Source: Alloboseaceae bacterium BT-24-1 (GTDB taxonomy: Bacteria > Pseudomonadota > Alphaproteobacteria > Rhizobiales > Beijerinckiaceae). Taken from it: a DNA stretch of 64,000 nt. The DNA is taken from positions 124,001 to 188,000 of the forward strand of contig JAOYTL010000014.1 of NCBI GenBank assembly GCA_025846845.1, written 5' to 3'. Made by a program: the position numbers and the translations under genes. Below are positions 58,779 to 64,000 of the stretch, piece after piece. Under the pieces are notes generated by a model that worked only from the letters and a program-made list of their open reading frames with translations, was not told the DNA's origin and searched no databases. Each line of letters opens with the position of its first letter. Within the stretch, counting starts at the first letter, position 1.

Positions 58779-59903
58779 TCAGCCGTTGCCGCCGCCGAGT
58801 CTGCGCCGCACCTCCTGAACGATGCCGCGCGCCGGCGCCCGCTCGGCACCGGACCTGGTCGGGGTGCCGCTCGGATCCATCACAGGCTGCAGGGTTCCTG
58901 GACGGGCATGGCGTGGCGCGACTCCGCCGATCTGCTGTGCCAGCCGGCGTGCCACTGTCGGCTGTACCGAGCGCATCAGTTCGACCAGGGCAAAAATGCG
59001 CTCGACCGAGCGGGCTGCGTCGTCGCCGAGCCCGATCAGGAAGCGCGTCGCATCCTCCGGGCTCGCCCCGCAGCCGATCAGCGCCAGCGCCGCGAGCCGA
59101 CGCGATTGATCGTTCGCCATTGCTGCCGCGAAGCGCGCATCGCTGCCGAAGGCATCCGCCAGCGCCGTGAAGGCGCCGGGTCGATCGGAGAGCGCCGTCG
59201 CGACCAGGGCGGCGATCTGCTCGGCAGGAAGCGTTGCCGGTCGCGGCGAGGGGGCCAGCGCCTCATGGGCGGAGACGGCGTCGATCATGGCGAGGCGCTT
59301 TTCGAGGCTCGCCTGCAGGAAGAGCGGCGTCAGCTCCGATACCGGCAGATCAGCGCGGGCCAGCAGGCTCGCACCGAGCGTGGGCGTCTGGATTGCGCGC
59401 GGCAGGAGCAGGTCGAGCGCCGCATGCGATAGCGGCGCTGCTGTATTGGCGACCAGAGCCATGTCGATCTCGGCATCGCCGCAGCCGGAGAGCGTGATGC
59501 TGGCGCTGCCGGTGAGGTCACGCCGGCCAGCGAGTGCGACTCTCGCCTCGCTGTCCCCTTCTGCTGCGATCTCCTCGATCTCCTCAGCAGCGAGCGGCAT
59601 GCCGTGAGTGATCAGTGCAGCCAGCACTTCGCCTCCGCGGGCGCGCAGGTCCGCAAGCACCTCACGCGGCGCATGCGGCCAGCTTGCGAGCTTGCGGGCG
59701 AGGATCGTCGCCGTTGCATCGTCGATCACCGGGACGGAGGCCTCCGCCATGGCGCGGAAGGCCTCCATGTCCTCGGCCGACGGGCTCGGCGTCGCTAGCA
59801 GCAGATCGGTCTTCACCCGCAGTGCGACCTGGCGCAGATCGAGCCCGCCGTCGCTGGCCAGCCTGGCGAGCTCGGCGAGATCCGTGGCGATGCGGGATGG
59901 CAT
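58779..59903 (-). CDS. DUF2336 family protein
   Basis: This protein of about 374 residues belongs to the DUF2336 family, alpha-helical alphaproteobacterial proteins built of short repeats. It contains EVLAALITHGMPLAAEEIEE and ASLEKRLAMIDAVSAHEA. The start may be the ATG at 59903 (MPSRIATDLAEL) or a GTG at 59930. The C-terminal about 100 residues are Arg/Pro-rich and end in VRRRLGGGNG. A CtrA-type box lies 50-70 bp upstream. The function is unknown. Confidence 0.88.
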   Translation of the reverse strand: MPSRIATDLAELARLASDGGLDLRQVALRVKTDLLLATPSPSAEDMEAFRAMAEASVPVIDDATATILARKLASWPHAPREVLADLRARGGEVLAALITHGMPLAAEEIEEIAAEGDSEARVALAGRRDLTGSASITLSGCGDAEIDMALVANTAAPLSHAALDLLLPRAIQTPTLGASLLARADLPVSELTPLFLQASLEKRLAMIDAVSAHEALAPSPRPATLPAEQIAALVATALSDRPGAFTALADAFGSDARFAAAMANDQSRRLAALALIGCGASPEDATRFLIGLGDDAARSVERIFALVELMRSVQPTVARRLAQQIGGVAPRHARPGTLQPVMDPSGTPTRSGAERAPARGIVQEVRRRLGGGNG

Positions 59904-59955
59904 GGGATGGTTCTCGTCGACGAATTTCACTTTTCGGCAACTTATCCCCGATGCG

Positions 59956-59970
59956 TTAGCACAGCGTTAA
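59956..59970. promoter_or_regulatory. CtrA-type box upstream of the DUF2336 gene
   Basis: On the plus strand this is TTAG-N7-TTAA; on the minus strand, facing the DUF2336 gene, TTAA-N7-CTAA. Seven of eight consensus bases match. The site is 53-67 bp before the preferred start and 109-123 bp before the small gene on the other side. Confidence 0.45.
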
Positions 59971-60078
59971 CCATGATGCGTGCTGATGGTGTGGAGGATG
60001 GCGGCGTAGCTCGCGCGTGAGTCCGATCTTACGTGTCGTCCGCGAATTGGGCACAGGCGCCAGCAAGGGAGGCGCATC

Positions 60079-60279
60079 ATGGCAGACGTCATTCCTTTCG
60101 CGCCGCGCAGGCGCTTCGCCAGCCAGAGCCCCGCAGCGGTGGGCCCTTCCGGGCAAATCCTGTTCTTCACCGGCGTCCGCTACGAGCGCGAGCCTGAGCC
60201 AACTGCGAGCAAGCCGCCCCGACGGCCGCGCCCCGCCGGCCGCGGCGAGCGCGAGACGCGGCGCAGGCGGCCTGGGTGA
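60079..60279 (+). CDS. Small basic protein conserved in Rhizobiales
   Basis: This 66-residue protein begins MADVIPFAPRRRF and contains GQILFFTGVRYER, a sequence I recognise from small uncharacterised rhizobial proteins. The C-terminal third is Arg/Pro-rich. An excellent Shine-Dalgarno (GGGAGG) precedes the ATG. The function is unknown; the basic tail could bind nucleic acid. Confidence 0.8.
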   Translation: MADVIPFAPRRRFASQSPAAVGPSGQILFFTGVRYEREPEPTASKPPRRPRPAGRGERETRRRRPG

Positions 60280-60340
60280 GAGCTGCGGATCGTGATTTTG
60301 GATTGATCCAAGATCATCACGATCCGTTCTTGAGAGTTCG

Positions 60341-60382
60341 AGTGGGATTCATGCGAAAAACCGGCTCCCACTTTTTCGCATG
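60341..60382. repeat. Interlocked palindromic element overlapping the lipoprotein start
   Basis: AGTGGGA (60341-60347) pairs with TCCCACT (60366-60372), and CATGCGAAAAA (60350-60360) pairs with TTTTTCGCATG (60372-60382). The two pairings are interleaved, so they compete or form a pseudoknot. The layout resembles the palindromic intergenic elements of Rhizobiales. A further dyad (TTGGAT-TG-ATCCAA) lies at 60298-60311. The ATG and first codons of the next gene are inside the element. Confidence 0.65.
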
Positions 60383-61148
60383 CCACTCGGTCGCAACGGC
60401 GGCACTGTCCTGCGTTCTGCTCGCCGGCTGCTCGACCACCGGCGATCTCGGCCGCCCCCGTCCAAACATCTTCGCCGACCAGATCGCACCGGCTGTCGGT
60501 GAATGGAGCGCGCGCTTCCGCGGCGAGTCCTCCTCCTGGTTCCACATGACTGACGATGAGGAGCAGCTGCGGGCCCGCGCCTGGCGGATCGTCCTGCCTG
60601 CCCATGAGCGCAGTCATTTCGAACGGGAGGCCTCCAAGCTCGCCCATGCCCGTATCCTGCCGGTCGAGGCCCAGTCGAACGACGTCGCCGCTTATCATCG
60701 CGCCCTGACCTCCGGCTCCTTCGCCTCGCAGGCCTCGCGCTACAATCGGCTGGCCGAAGATGCCAATGGCGACCGGCTGCTGCTCGGCCAGTTCCGCGCC
60801 AACGCCTTGCGCGTCATCAATGCCGACCGTGCCCGCCTGCGTGCGCTCGATGCCTCGCAACAGGTGCCGCCCGAGCAGCGCGATCCGGCCACTCAGCGCG
60901 TCGCCGAGAATGAAGGGTTGATGCTCTGGGTCTGCGAACGGGCCCGGTTTCGGCTGAAGAGCTACCGCTTCTCGCTCGACAACCTCGTCGTCGAAATGCC
61001 CTCACGAGAGGCCGTCCGGGCCGAGCGCGCCATTTTGGGGCTGGAGAGCGAGCTGGGCGGCGCCTGCAATCTGCCGCTGATCGGTGTCTTCCGCGGACAG
61101 GGCGAGGGTGCGCCCGCGGGGCGGGGACCGGTCGTCTACAAGGGCTAG
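60351..61148 (+). CDS. Lipoprotein of unknown function
   Basis: This 265-residue protein has a lipoprotein signal peptide with lipobox LLAGC (Cys at residue 27) and a helical body (DEEQLRARAWRIVLPAHERS, RFRANALRVINADRARLRAL). It would be anchored to the inner or outer membrane in the periplasm. The n-region (MRKTGSHFFACHS) is encoded by a palindromic repeat. I do not recognise the family. The preceding small gene is 71 bp away. Confidence 0.82.
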   Translation: MRKTGSHFFACHSVATAALSCVLLAGCSTTGDLGRPRPNIFADQIAPAVGEWSARFRGESSSWFHMTDDEEQLRARAWRIVLPAHERSHFEREASKLAHARILPVEAQSNDVAAYHRALTSGSFASQASRYNRLAEDANGDRLLLGQFRANALRVINADRARLRALDASQQVPPEQRDPATQRVAENEGLMLWVCERARFRLKSYRFSLDNLVVEMPSREAVRAERAILGLESELGGACNLPLIGVFRGQGEGAPAGRGPVVYKG

Positions 61149-61253
61149 CCTCTTTACGCCCGACCTCCAGTTCCAAGCGTAAAACAGGATTCCCATTCCT
61201 GCGAAATTGGGTCTAGCCTGCCGACCATGAGCTGGCGAACGGTGGAGTGACCC

Positions 61254-62309
61254 ATGTCCGTCGCGCACGTCAGGTTCACCGCTTCGACTGCGGTGGAGAT
61301 CCCCGGCGATCCGGCTATCGACCAGGGACATCGCCATGAGGCCGGCGTCGTCGCCTCGAGCGTCTACGCCCATGGCGTGCGCATCGCCGACGTCCCGATC
61401 GATGAGGCCGGCGAGTGGGCCCGCAAGGACGGCCATGTCGTCTGGATCGGACTGTTAGAGCCTGAAGCGGCCTTGCTGAAATGCGTGCAGGAGCAGTTCG
61501 GCCTGCACCCCCTCGCGGTCGAGGACGCGACCAATGCCCATCAGCGGCCCAAGCTCGAGCAATATGGCGACGCCCTGTTCGTCGTCGCCCGCACCGCCCA
61601 GATGGTCGACAAGCGCATCGCCTTCGGCGAGACGCACATCTTCATCGGCCGTGGCTACATTGTCAGCGTCCGCCACGGCGCCTCGACCTCGTACACATCG
61701 GTCCGGCAGCATTGGGAGACTTGCCCGACCTCGCTGGCCAAGGGCGAGGATTTCATCCTCTACGCGATCCTCGATTTCATCGTCGACAATTACATGCCGG
61801 TGCTCGAGTCGATCCATGACGAGGTCGAGGAGATCGAGGACAAGGTCCTCGCCCGGCCGATGACGCGCAGCGACATCGAGCGGCTCTACATGCTCAGGCG
61901 CGACCTGCTGCGCCTGCGCAACGCGGTCGGGCCGCTGGTCGATGTCTGCCAGCGCCTGAGCAATGGCAGCGTGCCGCAGGTGCGCCCGACCCTCGCACCG
62001 ATGTTCCGCGACGTGACCGACCATGTCCGCACCGTCCAGGAAAAGATCGACAGTCTGCGCGAGGTGCTGGCCTTCGCCTTCGAGGCGAGCCTGCTCGTCG
62101 GCCAGAGCCAGGAGAATGCGATCACCAAGCGGCTCGCCTCCTGGGCGGCCATTCTCGCGGTGCCGACGGCGGTCGCCGGCATCTACGGCATGAATTTCAA
62201 GAACATGCCGGAGCTGGAGATGCATTACGGCTATTACGGCGTGCTGGCAGTGATCGTCACCACCTGCCTGACGCTGTTCTGGCGCTTCAAGCGCAATGGC
62301 TGGCTCTAG
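61254..62309 (+). CDS. corA: CorA-family magnesium/cobalt transporter
   Basis: This 351-residue protein is a CorA Mg2+ channel subunit (homopentamer). The large N-terminal cytoplasmic domain includes HPLAVEDATNAHQRPKLEQY (about 84-103) and the long stalk helix, followed by two membrane helices. The GMN pore motif is at about 312-314 (IYGMNFKNMPEL). The C-terminus RFKRNGWL gives the usual basic end. A CorA variant for efflux cannot be excluded. MgtE at 5.6 kb is a second Mg2+ system. Confidence 0.96.
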   Translation: MSVAHVRFTASTAVEIPGDPAIDQGHRHEAGVVASSVYAHGVRIADVPIDEAGEWARKDGHVVWIGLLEPEAALLKCVQEQFGLHPLAVEDATNAHQRPKLEQYGDALFVVARTAQMVDKRIAFGETHIFIGRGYIVSVRHGASTSYTSVRQHWETCPTSLAKGEDFILYAILDFIVDNYMPVLESIHDEVEEIEDKVLARPMTRSDIERLYMLRRDLLRLRNAVGPLVDVCQRLSNGSVPQVRPTLAPMFRDVTDHVRTVQEKIDSLREVLAFAFEASLLVGQSQENAITKRLASWAAILAVPTAVAGIYGMNFKNMPELEMHYGYYGVLAVIVTTCLTLFWRFKRNGWL

Positions 62310-62330
62310 GGTATTGGGCGCGGCTAGCAC

Positions 62331-62981
62331 CTAGTCCGCCAGCCCGCAGGCGATGTCGGTCGCCAGTGCCTCCGCCTCGCTCCGGTCGAAGCTGCGGCGG
62401 ACCATCACGCGGGCGACGACGAGGCCTTGCAGCGAAGGCGAGATCACACGCAGTTCGCGCGAGGTTTCGCCCTCCTCGTCATTGGCGAGCCGCTCGTCGA
62501 GCTGCTCCTGCGTCATCACGACGAATTCGAGGACGCCGCGGATCGCCGCTCTGTCGGTGATCGCATAGGCAACGCCGCCGCCGCGGCGATGGACCGTGAG
62601 GCCGAGCGGCAACGAGCCGGTGCGAGCGACGACGCGTAGCGGCCCCGCCGCAAGGTCGTAGCTGCAGACGGCCGTGACGCTGTTCGGGTCGGTGTCGAGC
62701 ATGGCAGGCAGCCCCGCCGGAGGCGGGGTCACCAGCTCGGCCCGGCCGTTCATGCCCAGCGCCGCGTAGACGGTAGCGGCATCGCCGGAAGCCAAAGTGG
62801 GAACCCTCAGCACGGTGACGATGTGGACGATGCCGGCAAGCACCAGCCCGGCCAGCGTCAACAGCACGAATCGCAGCAGGCCGCTCCCGAGCCGCGACAA
62901 CCAGCGGCGTGGCCGCGACGGGCCGGTAGCAATGTGCTGGCTCGCTGCAGGCAGCGTTCCGATATTGTCCGCAGTGCTCAT
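62331..62981 (-). CDS. DUF1254-like inner-membrane protein
   Basis: This 216-residue protein has an N-terminal membrane helix (about 35-56) and a periplasmic part with AVCSYDLAAGPLRVVARTGS and YAITDRAAIRGVLEFVVMT. It looks like the short DUF1254 type that is found next to a DUF1214 protein in Rhizobiales. The ATG overlaps the stop of the DUF1214 gene (ATGA). The function is unknown. Confidence 0.8.
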   Translation of the reverse strand: MSTADNIGTLPAASQHIATGPSRPRRWLSRLGSGLLRFVLLTLAGLVLAGIVHIVTVLRVPTLASGDAATVYAALGMNGRAELVTPPPAGLPAMLDTDPNSVTAVCSYDLAAGPLRVVARTGSLPLGLTVHRRGGGVAYAITDRAAIRGVLEFVVMTQEQLDERLANDEEGETSRELRVISPSLQGLVVARVMVRRSFDRSEAEALATDIACGLAD

Positions 62982-63553
62982 CGGCAGTTGATCCGCGCGA
63001 TGCGGGGCAGGGCGCTTGGCCTCAGTTCGCCGGCATGGCTCGAGATCGGCGTGTCGTAGAGCCGCAGGCGGAGCTGGAACCGCCCGCCGGCCGGCAAGGG
63101 CAGCCAGTTGCCGGCCTCGGGCGCCGTCGCCAGCACGATACGCATGCCGCCGCGCTCGCCGCGGACGATCTCGGCATCGGTGAAGCTCGCGCGCTCGACG
63201 GTGGACTGCAAGGAACGGCCGGCAAGGTCGGCGACGTCGAGCGACCAGCCGCGTGCCGGCGGCGTTGTTCCGCTGACGAGATAGCGGCAACGGGCGTCGA
63301 GCGCCTGTCCGGCGTCATCCGTCTTGGCGATGAGCTCCAGGCCTTCGCCTGCGCCGAGCGGCAGGTGAACGCCGCGCGCCAGATAGGCCCGCATATAGGG
63401 GTCGATGTCGCGCGCGCCGCCATTCGGCCAGGTCGTCCAGGCACCGATCTGGGCCCGGCCGAACCAGGGCCGTTCCGCCACCGCATAGCGTGCCGAGACG
63501 AGGCCGAGTCCGGCGCCGAGCGCGATCACATAAGCGAGGGGGAGTACGCGCAT
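62978..63553 (-). CDS. DUF1214 domain-containing protein
   Basis: This 191-residue protein has an N-terminal signal or anchor (LPLAYVIALGAGLGLVSARY) and a single DUF1214 domain. GWSLDVADLAGRSLQS and GNWLPLPAGGRFQLRLRLYD are the typical motifs. It is the first gene of a pair with the DUF1254-like protein; both are envelope proteins of unknown role. Relatives with both domains fused occur in other bacteria. Confidence 0.88.
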   Translation of the reverse strand: MRVLPLAYVIALGAGLGLVSARYAVAERPWFGRAQIGAWTTWPNGGARDIDPYMRAYLARGVHLPLGAGEGLELIAKTDDAGQALDARCRYLVSGTTPPARGWSLDVADLAGRSLQSTVERASFTDAEIVRGERGGMRIVLATAPEAGNWLPLPAGGRFQLRLRLYDTPISSHAGELRPSALPRIARINCR

Positions 63554-63585
63554 GGGACGATCTTGGCCCGCATCAGCTTCTAAAA

Positions 63586-64000
63586 CTAGCGAATGACGGA
63601 GAGGCCAGTGGGAGCGCCGCGGATTCCGGCCTGGACGGAGGCGCGGGCGGCCCGCGGAGCCTCGACCGATTTGAACATCGTGCCGACGGCGGAGAGCACC
63701 TCGAAGGACTTGCGCGACATATGGCCGGCATTGGCGCCGGCTGCGGGATCGGCGGCTTTCGCCACGACAGACTTGGCGTCGCCCGGCTGCGGCGTCACGC
63801 CGGGGATCGGCTTCAGTTCGATGCCTTGATGCGCGAAGGCCATGATCTCCTTCCAGGTCATTGCCGGCAGCGAGCCACCGGTCATGTTGTTGGTCTCGGA
63901 GGAATCATCGTTGCCGAACCAGATCGCGCCGACGAGATTGCCGGTATAGCCGACATACCAGGCGTCTTTGTAGCCATTGGTCGTGCCGGTCTTGCCGGCG
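63586..64000 (-). CDS. Penicillin-binding protein 1A-type, C-terminal part
   Basis: This is the 3' end, about 138 codons, of a bifunctional peptidoglycan synthase on the minus strand; the rest lies beyond the right edge. The transpeptidase KTG motif (AGKTGTTNGYKDAWYVGY) and the following VGAIWFGNDDSSETNNMTGG with SLPAMTWKEIMAFAHQG are diagnostic for PBP1A/1C-like enzymes. The C-terminal tail after IPGVTPQPG is Ala-rich with a terminal GLSVIR. It synthesises and cross-links cell-wall glycan. Confidence 0.93.
   Translation of the reverse strand, partial: AGKTGTTNGYKDAWYVGYTGNLVGAIWFGNDDSSETNNMTGGSLPAMTWKEIMAFAHQGIELKPIPGVTPQPGDAKSVVAKAADPAAGANAGHMSRKSFEVLSAVGTMFKSVEAPRAARASVQAGIRGAPTGLSVIR

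Noticed and set aside
1..64000. CRISPR arrays, prophage or insertion sequences
   Set aside because: No regularly spaced repeats, transposase, integrase or phage structural genes were seen.

Overview
The window is about 64 kb of high-GC, gene-dense chromosome from an alphaproteobacterium of the order Hyphomicrobiales (Rhizobiales). A Bosea-like genome is my best guess. The evidence is the gene content and order: a mucR gene followed by a DivJ-type kinase, two PleC/DivJ/PdhS-family histidine kinases, phasins, an EcfG-type promoter, CtrA-type boxes, a tRNA-His with discriminator A73, and rhizobial-style palindromic repeats. Both window edges cut genes: tctA at the left and a PBP1A-type gene at the right. 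No CRISPR array, rRNA, prophage or insertion sequence was seen.

Layout. 0-9.4 kb holds a LysR/tctB/tctA cluster, a DMT exporter, GST, acyl-CoA dehydrogenase, MgtE with a strong leader hairpin, a GGDEF protein and a VOC protein. 9.4-14.2 kb holds a large cytoplasmic PdhS-like kinase and two phasin genes, the first with an EcfG promoter and a TGCA-type operator. 14.3-18.7 kb has tRNA-His, RidA, a heat-shock pair (hsp20 and DUF1150), a hydrolase, a glycosyltransferase and infC with an AUU start. 18.7-26.4 kb is an accessory block: Spy-like/Crp pair, amino-acid uptake and catabolism operon under RpiR, and a TetR/MFS pair with three identical operators. 26.5-34.5 kb has rpmI-rplT, a LOG protein, an SCO1 cluster with two cysteine-rich periplasmic proteins, and pheS-glycosyltransferase-pheT.

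34.5-48.6 kb is metabolism and envelope: dehalogenase-like hydrolase with a tartrate-type dehydrogenase, two TerC proteins, a phosphopantetheinyl transferase, AzlCD with a branched-chain aminotransferase, a nitronate monooxygenase, murJ, a GtrB-like transferase, a YdjC deacetylase, a chemoreceptor and sodB. 48.9-64 kb holds an acidic membrane protein, a prolyl-oligopeptidase-type enzyme, the mucR to divJ region, DUF1491 and DUF2336 proteins, a lipoprotein, corA, a DUF1254/DUF1214 pair and the PBP1A end.

Two themes connect the genes. One is cell-cycle control: two DivK-network kinases, each with a CtrA-type box just upstream, and a third box by the DUF2336 gene. The other is stress and storage: EcfG and TGCA-type sites at the phasin, and an RpoH promoter with a possible RNA thermometer at hsp20. 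The ancestral infC-rpmI-rplT-pheS-pheT order is still recognisable but split by insertions. All functional calls come from reading the sequence; no searches were run.
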